Source of the DNA: Larix kaempferi | Lineage: Eukaryota > Streptophyta > Pinopsida > Pinales > Pinaceae | Direction of reading: 5' to 3' | Assembly (NCBI GenBank): GCA_027924585.1 | Contig: BSBM01000877.1 | Location: 7,193,501 to 7,257,500 of the forward strand | Length of the DNA: 64,000 nt | Part shown: one piece after another, positions 32,887 through 44,622 of the stretch | How positions within the stretch are numbered: position 1 is the first letter of the stretch | How the letters are laid out: every line of letters starts with the position of its first letter | Made by a program: the position numbers and the translations under genes | The notes under the pieces: generated by a model | Databases searched by the model: none | What the model saw: only the letters and a program-made list of their open reading frames with translations | Told to the model about the DNA's origin: nothing

Positions 32887-35800
32887 GATTGGCAACCACA
32901 CGGCTTGAAATTTCTTGAAATATCATGAATTTTCTTCATTTTTGGTGATTTCCATCCTTTAGATATACTAATTTTGAGCTTAAAGATCACTTAACGATCG
33001 TTAGATCCAACAAGAAGAGCTTCAAACCGGCCTCCTCCCACCTTCCATGCAGCAAATGATTCAAAATTGAATCCTAGATCTCGTTTCTTGTGCATTGAAG
33101 GGTCGTCGCACTGTCCTCCATAGCTAACTATGACGTCGCTCTGTCCCTACTAGCAGACTGCGACGAGGCCTCAAATTTTTATTTGGAGACTTCAATCCCC
33201 CTCACCTTTGCTCCTTTCATATTTTATGAGTGTATGTCTTGTATGAGGGACCTCCTAGGGTGAAACTACAACCTCCTTTACCCTTTTTTAATCCCTCCTT
33301 TCCTCATGTTTCTTGGTTTAAAGATCTACATCTTTTGTTTTCAATTTGCAGCTCATTAAAACTAGTTTGTGAGAGCCATGTTTTGGATCTATTTTGAAGG
33401 CTTGGTATATGTGTTTGCAGACCTATTTAGAAGCTTCTTTGGCTTCTTATGATCATTCTATCACTCCTTTGATAAGTGTTGATATGCTTTTCATTGTTTG
33501 GATCTAGATCTTTACCTTTGGAATCATCTTCCATTCACTTTAAAATCTACTCCAAATTTCAATTTCTTTTCAAGTTGTGGTGGATCTACTACATATTTGC
33601 ATTTTTTATTTAGATTAAGATCCTTTTGTTGATTATACTTACTGTATTACTCCTTTTTAAGAACCTTTGAAATTTTTTTCATTGTTTGGATCAAAGATAT
33701 CTCTCCTTGGAATGACCTTCCAAAAACTTTAAAAATTACTCCAAATTTGCTTTCTCTTTTCAATTTTTTCTTCAAGTTGTAATAGATCTTGTGCTTGAGA
33801 ACATATTAGCTCATAGATCCCTGCTTTGGCATACATAGGACTGATCTTTAACTTCATTTGAATCTCCTTTACATCTTCGCAAAGTTTACACATCTTCCAA
33901 ACATATTAATTCAAGCTTTCCATCTTACACTAGTTGGTAGAGATCTCTTTAACTTTTGGATCTGTTTGGAGACCTATTTTGTATTAGATTTACACACTTG
34001 TTTAAAGCCTTATTTGCAGCTTGAGATCAGCCTTCTACTCCTCTTGAAAAGTTATGAAAGTTTCATACCATTTGGACCAAGATCTTTACAATTGGAATTC
34101 ACTTCCAAACACCTTTAAAATTGCTCCAAATTGTAATCAATTTTCAATCTTTCTTTCAATTGGTAATAGATCTATTTGCTTAGATAATAGATCCCTGTTT
34201 TTACATATTTAGGGACTGATATTAGATTGAATTAATGTCTTTTTACATGGCTGCAAATCTTCCAACACATTAAAAGAATTGTTTCAAAACTACTTAAATA
34301 CATTTAAATGTTGAGATATCCTACACCTGCTGATTGGAAACTTTAAACCAAAGAATAACCATACACATTTGGAAGAACCATGCACATTTAGAAGAACCAT
34401 ACACATTTGAAAGAACCTTCCACATATATTTTCATTTGAAGAACACACTTTGAACATCACATGTTGAGATAGTTTGAGAGTAATTTCTTTCCAAAAAAAA
34501 AAAAAAAAACTTTAATTAGTTACATTTTGTTTTGGAGTTGGAATATTTTCATGATTTTCATGCACAATTAGAGAGAGTTGCACCTTTAGCGGTTCAATTT
34601 TCTTGATATATATTGTGTATGAGGAACCATATTATCTTCACTCGCATCTTATGATGATCTTGTGAATGAGAAAGTGTATCTCGCTTGTAATAGTTTAGGA
34701 GTTAATTTTTTCAAAGCATCTTATATCGAGCCACCGTATCCTCTTCACTCGCACCTTATGGTGACCTTGCGAATGAGAAAGTGGATCTCACTTGTAACAC
34801 AGTATATTTAATTTTTGCATACAGGTTTTCGAGCCACCATATCCTCTTCACTTTGGCTTTATGGCGATCTTGTAAATGAGAAAGTGGATCTCACGTGTAA
34901 CAGTTTAGAATTTAATTCATAAGCATTCTGAAGGGCTCTGTGTATCCTCTTCACTTGGGCCTTATGGCGATCTTGTGAATGAGAAACAAGGATCCCCCGT
35001 GTAATAGAATTAGATTCATGTTTACTTGAGATATATGTTTGGGTTGCATTGGTCTTTAAACATCAATTATTATCCATATTTCAGAGAAAAAAAAAAAAAA
35101 AAAACTAAACTACCAGAAATTTTGCATATCTGAAAGAAACTCATGAACCTCTAACTCTCCCTTAATTTAGAATATTCATCGAATTGAAAGGTAGAGTAGT
35201 GAGCATTTTGCATTGTTTGGTTCATTTTCCTGTTTTCGAGTCAACACACCACCAATTTCATTTCCACTCCTGAAACTAAGCAAACTACCCTTAAAATTGG
35301 CGCTTAATCTAAAATTGACAAAATTTTGATTTCCATATCATCAACAAGTTTAGGTTAGTGCCCTAGATTAGGTTTGGAGAGTTAACACTCCCGGGATGCA
35401 AAAATTTGAAACTAGGATTGATTAAAGAGAGTAAATCCATTAGTAGCATGAAACGCCTGTCAGGAAAGCATTTCTGAAACATCCGTTAAGCACGAGGTCA
35501 ATCTAGATAAGTAAAGGGTGGTTCCCCCCTTTTGATTATTTATTGGGACATGAGCTTATCGAGGGGATTCTATGTTCAGTGACAAGTCCTCGGGGTGACA
35601 TCACTGTTTCTAAAGTTCCTGGTTATGAGAGTTGTCCACGACTTACTACTGTTTCGCCCGATCGTCGATTGTGAAGTGGTAAATTTAGTGACTATTCCCA
35701 GGATATCACATAGGCTATTGCAAGTGGGACACACTTACAATACCTAAGACAGACTTTGGAAATTTTAATCCTTGGGAGGGTGATTGGTCAGGAACTAATG

Positions 35801-36153
35801 CTTGCACCCCTGGCGATTAAAGTTTATTGTAACTATTTCTCATACCTTCACTGCTAGCAATTGTCTGAGGCCTAGCATCCCTCAACAACTACTAGTTTTG
35901 GAAGGCCCTCTAATCCATCTTTTCACTAAGCTTTTTCTCTTTGGAAAAGTAGTTTGCTTGTTTGAAATCTCTAGGGAATTTTTACTGTGTGGACACTTTT
36001 TATTTTTTGAGTCTAGAATGCCTTAGGATTGTTTGATTCAAACTATCATTTTAAACACATCCTTTTATCAACTTCGTAGAAGTGGCTACTCTCCCGATCC
36101 TCCAGTCACGGTGGCAACGAGGTGAGTCACCATAAATTGAAGGCCTTTCTACA
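32887..36153 (+). other. Leader of E4 with internal repeats
   Basis: 3.27 kb with no conserved frame. Three degenerate copies of a 200-300 bp block (starts near 33440, 33640, 34030; shared words 'tttggatctagatctttac' and 'ctccaaatt') are followed by a 20-bp repeat ('cacatttggaagaaccat') at 34362-34425 and four copies of a ~100-bp unit at 34622-35010 (TATCCTCTTCACT...GAATGAGAAAGTGGATCTC). A-runs of 15 or more lie near 34494 and 35087. Confidence 0.6.
34622..35010 (+). repeat. Four ~100-bp tandem units in E4 leader
   Basis: Each unit contains TCTTCACT, CTTATGG(C/T)GA, TGAATGAGAAA and CTTGTAAC or a variant. Spacing is about 95-115 bp. Confidence 0.75.
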
Positions 36154-38208
36154 TTGCAGAGACAGATACAAAAACCACATCTTAATGACTTGGAAACAGA
36201 ACTGATTGTAAACTCAATTAATATTACTCGAGAAGAACAACATCAAATCAACACTGAGAATTCATCGTCACATCACGAACTGAATACAGACATAGTTGAA
36301 ATTGAAACATTGAAAAATCACACACATGCTCATGTAATTACTCCTTTGATGAGTCTTTCAGAACCAATTGTATTTACTATCAGTGAGTCACTGGGTGATA
36401 TCAAACCTCTTTCTGAAAGTTTGAATGACATGCAAAATCCAACAAGTAACCCTATGGATTCATCAGGAGCACAAGGGACTACATCATCGCAACATCAAAT
36501 ACTTGCTGGAGGTAGCAATACTTCCAATTTGGCCTCTACATCAATCCCGACAGTTAGTATACCTGTTAGTAGCACAAGTTCAACCAACACTTCAGTGCCA
36601 GTTGGTACAATTTCGGGTTCTAATCTCAGAAGTACATCCACTTCGTCTACATGAATCCCTACTAAAGGGTGTTCCTTACCAAACATTGGTTTTTCATATG
36701 GTTCGGCTAATCAAGGTCAACACACACAAAGAGTAAACCAAAATCCTCTTGGTATGCTTAACACTTGTCCAAATTCTACTTTTGGGGGAAACCCTTCACC
36801 ATGGAATGGTAATATTCATGGCGGAAGCAATGAACCATGGAACATTTATGCCAATTGGGTTTATGCTCTTCAGATTAGTGGAAATACCCCGGGGGCTTAT
36901 CCTAGCACAATGCCTAGGGGCAATCCACTTATAAACCCCATTCCACCATGGAGTGGGGAGGTTTCAGGGAGTATCCAATCTTCTTGGGGCCCACATTCGC
37001 AAGGAGGAAATCAACCTGGGAATGCTTATCCAAACCAAGGAAACATTCAATGAAGTGGTCCAATTCCAACTAGTAACCAATCTAATTGGGGACCACCGCC
37101 GCAAGGGGGCAATCCACTCATGAACCCTAACCAACAATGGAGTGGTAAAGTTCCACCAAATAACCTAGAGTATTGGAACATACCCTTGCAAGGGGGAAAT
37201 CCACCCATTAATCCTATCCCACAATGGAATGGTAATGTTCCACCAAGTAACCAATCTCATTGGAACATACCTCCGCAAGGGGGCAATCCATACATGCAAC
37301 CTAGTTCACAATGGACTGGGCAATATTCAGGAAGTAACCAACCTTTTTGGATTCCACCTCCACAAGGAGGCAATCAACCTTGGAATTATTTTCAATAGCA
37401 AGCTCAACCTCCATGGTATGGTTTGTATCTAGGAAGTAACCAATCTTCTTGGGCCCCACCTCCACAAGGAGGCAATCCATCCATTGGTCATATTTCAGGA
37501 AGTACCCAATCTTCTTGGGGTTAGTCTCCGCAAAAGGGAAACCCACCTTGGAATTCTTATCACACCCAAGAACCACATCAATGGAGTGGTTAGATTTTAG
37601 AAAGTAACCAATCTTGTTTAGGCCTAACCTCACATGGGGGCAATCCAACCATTAACCCCATTCCGCAATGGAGTGGTTAGGTTCTAGAAAATAGCCAATC
37701 TTTTTTAAACCAACCTGCAAGATTTGCGTTTGATCCAACTAGGTTTCCACATGAACCTCGTGCCAATGGTATGATGGATTCTATCACCCATCTTGAACAG
37801 ATTACCCCACATTCGGGACAAGTTTCTATTTAGAATTTGCAACCCACAGCTGGCCAGGCAATGCAGGAACCTACTAATCCTTACAACACTTCTGACATCC
37901 TCATAGTCTCATCCATAGACCTGAGAGGAAAGAAGAAGAAGTTCAAGGGTAAGCAAAGTGCTAATCCTTCCCAGAATTCTGAAATCCTTATGGTCGAGTC
38001 CAAAGACCTTAGGGAAAAGAAGAAGGAATACAAGAGTAAGCAAAATGATAAATCTGGGAACAAAGAGGCACCAACTATGCTTCAATGCAGTGGGAAACCA
38101 CAACCCACTATTTTGACACTGATACCCTTGCCAGGGGGAAACCAACCAACCCCACCGAAGGGGGAAATGATCCTAATGCCAATGTCTTCATGTGTGATCC
38201 TAAGATGA
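36154..38208 (+). pseudogene. gag-like ORF of E4 with Pro/Gly/Trp repeats
   Basis: One frame with stops near 36652, 37051, 37396, 37522, 37591, 37678 and 37831. Residues 1-166 are Ser/Thr-rich. From about 36860 to 37690 there are some nine repeats of about 30 residues with the pattern QWSG...SNQSxW..PPQGGNP..NP. Two Lys-rich copies (IDLRGKKKKFKGKQ, KDLREKKKEYKSKQ) follow near 37910-38040. No capsid domain and no zinc knuckle is visible. The basic pair could replace the knuckle for nucleic-acid binding, which is inference. Confidence 0.65.
36860..37690 (+). repeat. ~90-bp coding repeats in E4 gag
   Basis: CAAGGGGGCAATCC or a variant recurs near 37000, 37098, 37189, 37276, 37366, 37463, 37531 and 37630, giving about nine units of 70-100 bp in the same reading frame. 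Confidence 0.8.
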
Positions 38209-38768
38209 ACATTCAAACAAGACTTGATTCTTATGATGTCTCTCCTAGTACATCAGATCAATCCGAATCACAACCAAGTGGTTATCTCTACATTGAGAAA
38301 ATAGCCATAGACTTAGTACCATACCCCCCCAAAGGTGTTCTACGTAGAACAATGTATAATCCTAACACTCGAGCTACTCAAAATGATAATGTTCTTGAGG
38401 ACCTAGCTCAAGTACCATGTGCCATGTCGGCCTTGGCGGTATTGCAATGTCCTTCTGCGCAAAGAAAGGAGCTATTGTCTACAATTGGCACTGTTGATCC
38501 ATCCGATGAGACTTTGATCACATCAGACATAAACCATTCGATATGTAAGATCCTTCCCGAAGTTGCTTTTCAAATTAAAGTAAGGACTCATGGTAAGAAC
38601 ATATGTCTAACCATAGTGGATGAAGGGACCTTGGCTCATGTAATCTCATTTAAATGTTGGAAAGCATTTGGATCACCCCTATCTGTCGTAGAAGTTTCAA
38701 ACCAAGCTACTCAAATAGCTTCGCCAGATTTGGATCAAAATCTTCCCTTGATGGAGGAATATGATTAA
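38085..38768 (+). pseudogene. Truncated protease region of E4
   Basis: Open frame (shifted by two relative to gag). It includes PPKGVLRRTMYNPNTRAT and QVPCAMSALAVLQ, which match the pre-protease segment of F (51770-51990), then EVAFQIKV and TIVDEGTLAHVISFKCWKAF, where VDEG is the active site. It ends soon after, at 38766, so the flap and C-terminal half of the protease are missing, and the 3' region begins within about 110 bp. Confidence 0.7.
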
Positions 38769-40849
38769 GTTACCTGGCTCATTAGGGCTATGAGATCTCC
38801 CATCTCACATGACTTCTTGGATTACATTTTATCATCAAATGAAGATATCCCTGAAGTTGTAAAAATTTGGTTGCACCCACCTAAGACATCTTTTGTGGGG
38901 CCACTGGTAGCATAATTGGATTAAATCTACCTAAGTATAGGAGCATGATCTGCATGTTCCTCGATCTGATCTGGTATGTTTGGAAGCTTGCATATAGGTT
39001 TAGGCCATCCCTTTGTGAATATGCATTTGAACCGTTTGCAACACAAATTTTCCATAGGGTCAAACCTGTTGTAAATTGGTGGGTCAACCCTTCATATTTG
39101 TATTTTCCACCATTCCGACAGTAAATCCTACCGAACATGGGACACCCTAGTCAGCACCTCATTTCCATTTTGGTGCCCATGTTGAATTATTTTCATAGGC
39201 CCGGGAGCCCTATTAGTCCCATCATGACTTGGAGTTTAAGACCACATATTTCTCTTTCATACATTTCTGACCATATCCTGGTGGGATCCCATTTTTTTGT
39301 CATTTCACATAAGCATGTGTTAAAATATCCACTTGAACATCCATGCAAACTGCTTTGTTTCTTATTGCTTATGTTACGAATTTTCCTTTGCGGACACTTT
39401 TTGTTTCAAGATTCCTATCCACTATTGCTTCTGTATATTTGACCCATACCCATGGAGGAAACATCTGTAAGAGTGTACATAACTAGCTTAGCCCTTGTTT
39501 GCAATATAGATCTTTTCCTTGGCCTGACCCATGCCATTGGCATTGAGGCACATGCCCTTGCGACACTTGTTTCCTCTAATGTATCATAGCATGCTTTATT
39601 CTTTTTTCAAGCTAATAAATGAAAAAGATTAAAAAAAATTGGAAAACACAAAAATCCAAAAAGGGAGAGACTTGAATCATTTCATATTATAAACTCTGAA
39701 GAAAAAGGCAACATTCAATCCTTGTCGCCCTTGAACATGGCACATAATTATATCCGCTGTCAGTACACCATCTGCATTTGCCTTAGGAAACTGTACCAGT
39801 ATTTTGAACAGATCTCCACCGATGGGTTGTCCTTCCCGTCACCAGTGGAGCTTTCATTAATGCATCCGGCATTAGCATATTTCATTAAGGTCAGTTACTC
39901 AAAGTCCTATGTTTCCAAGTGTCCATTCTATGTCGTGTTATGTGTTCAAGGGAAGTCCAAACCGAGTCGGCCATTCCTCAAATATTCCTGACTAATCATG
40001 TCAGCCTTCCTTGTGCCAGTATATAGTGTTGGATCTTACAGTTGTACCAAATTATATCTGACTATTAATCTTTATTTTGTATCAGTTGATGTGGGATGCA
40101 TCAATACCCTCATTCTGATGGATCTGTTCCTATCGACATCAAATCATCATCTAGGACATGGATCTAGAGACCCAAGAGTACCTTAGATCTTGTAGTCATT
40201 AGTGGTAGGTTTCCTCGCAAATGACAGTGGGTATACATCAATGACCCCTGATTATTTGATTCTACAAGTGTTCGACTTCAGAACATCTATTCGAACTTGC
40301 TAGTTTGTACTTAGTACCTTAGAGTCCATAATCATTATCGGTGGGTCCCTTCACATCTGTTAACGGTATACATCAATGACTGGTAATCAGATGGTGTTTT
40401 ATTATGCTCGACATCAAATCATTTATTCGCATGGTATAAACTCGTACGATCATCGGTTTGTATTGAAGACCTTGGGAAAAATAGTTGTATCACTCATCGA
40501 TGCACTGCCCGAGGTGCACAAGATTAGACTACCATGTCATAAGTTCGATGAAGACTTTGTTCTCGCACTCATCAAAGTGCATGTTTACACTTCTGAAAAA
40601 TTTACTTTTGACATGGATCCACTGTGTATTGTTCGTGGCCATGCTTGTTTACTATTGAGCATGGGTATGCCCGCCTCATGAAGATATTATATATTTGAGA
40701 AATTTCTATGTTTTGCATGTGTGATCCTCAATCCTGTGCCCGTGATTTTTTCCTTCCCTCATCCTTGCTTTGAACGATAAAGAGTATCAGTATACAAAGT
40801 ATAAATTTCAGCAATGTATTTCGGCCCTTAGCTCTGCTTCGGACCTCAC
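38769..40849 (+). other. 3' non-coding region of E4
   Basis: Matches P1 (14080-15504) from about 39440 on, and the reverse complement of E1 (about 2080-2310) at 38950-39240. No pol domain. Short open stretches (for example 39722-39991, 40376-40681) parallel those of P1. Confidence 0.7.
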
Positions 40850-40864
40850 ACATTAGGGGGCATC
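40850..40864 (+). other. Polypurine tract of E4
   Basis: ACATTAGGGGGCATC directly before the 3' LTR; same tract as in P1 and F. Confidence 0.85.
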
Positions 40865-41686
40865 TGTTAACAATCAAATTAACACCCCTAGTCATATGAC
40901 AGAAGAAGCACATTTTTACTATGCACCCAGAACATGAAGACAGAACACAAGAACATTCATAGACAAATCCTCTCTAATCTAATCACTTCTCCCATAAATG
41001 GAAGGATTAGGTGAAGAATGTCGAAACTTAAGAGACCAAGTTTAGTAAATGAACCACTCACCAAAGGTCCGAAACTAAGCTACACTCATCAAAAAGTGAA
41101 TATGAATGCATTAAAGTGCATTAATTGTACTTAAAGTATGTTAAATTGTGTAAAAAAGCCTAAAAACTATGGAAAAGTGGGTTTTTGAGCAAAAATAATC
41201 AGAAAACATGAAAAGGGACAATCCCACATTGAAAAGAGAAACTTGAGAGCACACTTCCCAATGCTATATAAGAAAGGCATTTGGGGCATTGTAAAGGGAG
41301 AAAGGAAGAGCAAAGGCATGCTGGAGAGATTCTGAAGGAGGAATAAAAGCTCAATTTATTCGAAAGCAAGGGTGGAGAAAGAAAAGCTCATGGCAATGGA
41401 GGAGGGATTCACACCAAGATCCATGGTAAGGATGTACCTCTTCATTGTTTTAATATGAAATGATTCAAGTTTGTTCCATTTGAGAGTTTGAAGTTTGCTT
41501 ATCATATATGATTTTAATTCTTAAATAGCTTTAGATCTTAATGAATTTTTGTGAATGAATGTAGATCGTAAAAAAATTGTAATAATCATGTTCATTTGCT
41601 GACAAAGAAGCTCATCACTTCTTAGTAAGATAGATTGATGATTGTAGATCCAAATCCCTACTAGAAAACTACTTCATCTATTATCA
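40865..41686 (+). mobile_element. 3' LTR of E4
   Basis: TGTTAACAATCAAATT to CATCTATTATCA; 822 bp as in the 5' copy. Confidence 0.85.
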
Positions 41687-42384
41687 ATGAGATCGACGGA
41701 TACAAGCAAGTTCGCAAGGGAAAGATGCATGGTAAAATATGGGCGGGGTATTGTTATCCCGCAAGCAAGTCGAGGGTCGGATCAATGGATGTGAGGATGG
41801 ATCTATGGACGTCAAGTACTTCGTTGATTTGACATGCACGAAGAAATGAACTTTTTGAAATGGCGAAGTGGAAGTAGGCTCCACAACATGCGATGGTGTA
41901 GATTTGGCGGGGAAAGGCATCAACGGTGGATGTTTAGTTCATGGATTGAACATGCGCGGATTATCGACACTTTCCAAATCTGCGAACCATGGTAGGGGCT
42001 GCACCTTTGGGCGGTCAGGATGCGGATAGGATCTAGATCGATGGTGGAAAGGGGATGCACAGATCTGAAGTGCAAGGAAGGCAGTGTTTGAAAGACTGAG
42101 AACTGTGAAAGATTGTAGAGCTAAGCAAGGAAAGAAATCAATGGTGCAGGAGAAATCATGCATATGGACGACTTAAACAACCCCTTCACCATTACAGTTG
42201 TAGGGACGATATGGAAAGAAAATAATATCAAGAACACTTCTGCATGGGGATCTGGATACTGTTTGTCCAGTTGCATTGGAAAGCGGAAGACGACGACTGT
42301 GCAGAAGTAGAAAACTCAGCCAGGATCTCAGAAACAATTGCCAGTAACCAGGTAAGCCTCTTATCTTCTTGCAAAACTATTTAA
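41687..42384. other. Spacer upstream of the split ORF
   Basis: About 700 bp, less AT-rich than its neighbours. No domain found in either strand. It may be the 5' untranslated part of the following ORF; a GT donor-like site (CCAGGTAAGC) lies at 42349. Confidence 0.35.
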
Positions 42385-43718
42385 ATGGCCGAGCTTGGAG
42401 AAGTAGACCCCCCAGGTTTTTAAAACCAGAAGATAGAAGAGCTGTTAGAAGACAAGGATGTTGAGGTGTATGATACAATGTTGACTAATGGACCCATTGA
42501 AACAGTAAAGGATAGACTAGATATGATTAGGAACCAGGGTATAGATGTACACAAGGTATACAGGTCATTTTTCTAGTTTTTTGCAGTTGACCAAACCCTA
42601 AACTGTCCCGAGTTCGTCGACTGGTGCGCCACCAATTACTCCTCCCCTGAGAGGGTGATTATGGATGCATACGGTTCAAAGATCTTGTGTCCTGTCAACA
42701 TTGCTGTTATAAGAAAAGCCCTGTCAATCCCTAACGAATTTAGCCTAAAGTCCAAAGACTACAAGGAAGAAGACCTAATTCAGTATTTTAGACAGTCCAT
42801 AGTCGAGTTTAAGAAATTTTTTTATAGGATTTTCCTACAACCTAGTGTCCCATTGTAGGACCATGCTTTCCCAGTCGAAATACATCTCTTTACTAAAGAA
42901 TCCAAGTGTGTTATAACAATGCTAAGCTAGGTTTTAGGATTAGATACAGACATGTATGTCACTGAGCCCCTGATGAGCCTATTATTTGTCCTTAGCACTT
43001 GGCCATTAGAGTCTGAGGAGTCTGACTAGTCCGTCCAATGTGCCTGCATTAAATTTGATGAGTCCCTAGCTGAGAATATCCATTATCGGCTAGTGGACTT
43101 ACACAGGACCAGGAGCTTTAGGTTCCAATCATATCTGCTGAGAATGTTCCTGTCATATAATGAAGAAAACTTGCAGCTTCCTACGATGTTGCTCACAGAC
43201 TATAGAAAATTCATGAATGACCTCATTTTTGAGGTTTACAATGTTTTCTTCCAGAAGAGATTTCCCAGGGTGTTAGCAAAAATGAAGGATATGTTGCAAC
43301 CTTCTCCTGAGAATAAGATAGGTGACTGGTTTCTATCGGAGCACAACAAAACAATCATAGTTTATGGGTTTTCTCATTCACCCTATGTACTACTAGCATT
43401 CTTAACTCCTAGAATGTTTGCTCTGGAATTCATCAGGAAAAATCTAAGAGTGGAAACTGAACATTTTTTGGATCATAAGAAAGCCTCAGATATTGCATTC
43501 GCATGGGCTGTAGGCCCATTCATCGTCAAGAGCAAGGATTCCATTTCAGCCATTGAATGTATGTTAAGAGAGATGGGATTCCGAACAAAGGCATCCATCA
43601 ACTATGATCCCCACCACATCATCTCCAACAGAAGGAAGGAAAGTATCAGAAAGGGATTTGTGCATTTTGATACTAGAGGTATGGAAGAGACTGCCAACTG
43701 GCTGGAATTGTTTTGGAG
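42385..43718 (+). pseudogene. Long unknown ORF, N-terminal half
   Basis: From ATG 42385 (MAELGEVDPPGF) one frame runs to the F insertion with stops near 42421, 42574, 42856, 42928 and 43027, about 445 codons. Recognisable traits: FVDWCATNYSSPERVIMDAY and LCPVNIAVIRKALSIPNEF, which resemble the N-terminal domain of accessory proteins in plant retrotransposons (positions of Gly and Pro fit), then a long helical region (43093-43718, open). I cannot name the protein. Its second half lies 15 kb away at 58982. It may be an extra ORF of a lost retroelement or a host-derived gene. Confidence 0.5.
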
Positions 43719-44622
43719 AAAACTCACTATGGCTTGGGGTAGACCACAACAGACAGCTGATTACTAGAAATTAAATCAATTCTCAATGATATGCTATATA
43801 AATGACAATGCTAGGATAATGAAGAATATAACCAACCTCGATCCAAACGTTTGATGTAGATTCCCGTTGGAGATTTCAATCCATGCACTTGAATATGCAA
43901 ATTAGTCTTGACAACCAATGCATAACAAGCATATATAATATATAAACGACATTAACATCATGAATAGAAATAGTCCATGATATTATAAGTAAATGCAACC
44001 CAATGTAGTATAAACAACATTCACAACATTAATGGACGAGAATATGAGTATTTCTATTAATAAACAAGAAGAAGTACAATGTGATACGACCTCTTGTCAG
44101 CAACCAATCTGAACCAAGATCTGGGTCAATCCACTTGTGCCTCCACCACTTCAATCCTCCATGGAATGGCAAACTCAAACTATGGTAGGAGTTTGGAAGG
44201 TGAACATAAGGGTTCACAACTACAAGGATCAATGAGTGTAGACTCAAGATAGGGAAAAAATCAACTAGAGTTCTCTTGCTCTTCTTTCTCCTCCCATCCA
44301 TAAGCCATATGTTCTCAATATACAGTCCTCTCAAAGGTAAGTGAAAGGACACATCGAGGCGTTTAGGGTCAAAGGTCACCCAATGACCGATTTTTGAGAG
44401 TAAAAAGTAAGAAACTAGTGATTTTTACCATTTTACATGCTACCCGTGGGCTATAGTGATGCAACTCGTGGGTACGCCCGCTATAATGATGCAGTTAGCG
44501 TACAAGGAAAAAAGTAGGGAAAAATAGTGTCTGAAGGATATAAAGTGGGTATGAGTCAGTGAAATGGATCCTACAAGCCAAAGAGTGCTGATTCTCACAA
44601 GGTGGAAAATTACGTTGTAACA
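43719..44622 (-). mobile_element. LTR A of F (3' LTR, minus)
   Basis: On the minus strand it starts TGTTACAACGTAATTTTCC and has its polypurine tract (44623-44637) just outside, as a 3' LTR should. The left end is AAAACTCACTATGG, or TGGAGAAAACTC from 43714 if the LTR ends in CA. It matches 58066-58981 and, in part, 46541-47088 and 48751-48945. Confidence 0.75.

Larger units (their letters stand above)
32065..41686 (+). mobile_element. E4: non-autonomous Tat-like element, gag and partial protease only
   Basis: LTRs of 822 bp at each end, a 3.3 kb repeat-rich leader, a gag-like frame with about nine 30-residue repeats, a truncated protease, and a 2.1 kb 3' region. RT, RNase H and integrase are absent. 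The 5-bp flanks CGGAG and ATGAG match at three positions, a weak target duplication. The polypurine tract and LTR start are shared with P1. Confidence 0.8.

Noticed and set aside
36154-36654. Separate Ser/Thr-rich host protein
   Set aside because: It is in frame with the E4 repeats downstream and separated only by a stop, so it is part of the element's gag-like frame.
43719-43767. LTMAWGRPQQTADY as the true end of the split ORF
   Set aside because: The same bases occur beside LTR B at 58066, so they belong to the LTR or its edge rather than to the ORF.
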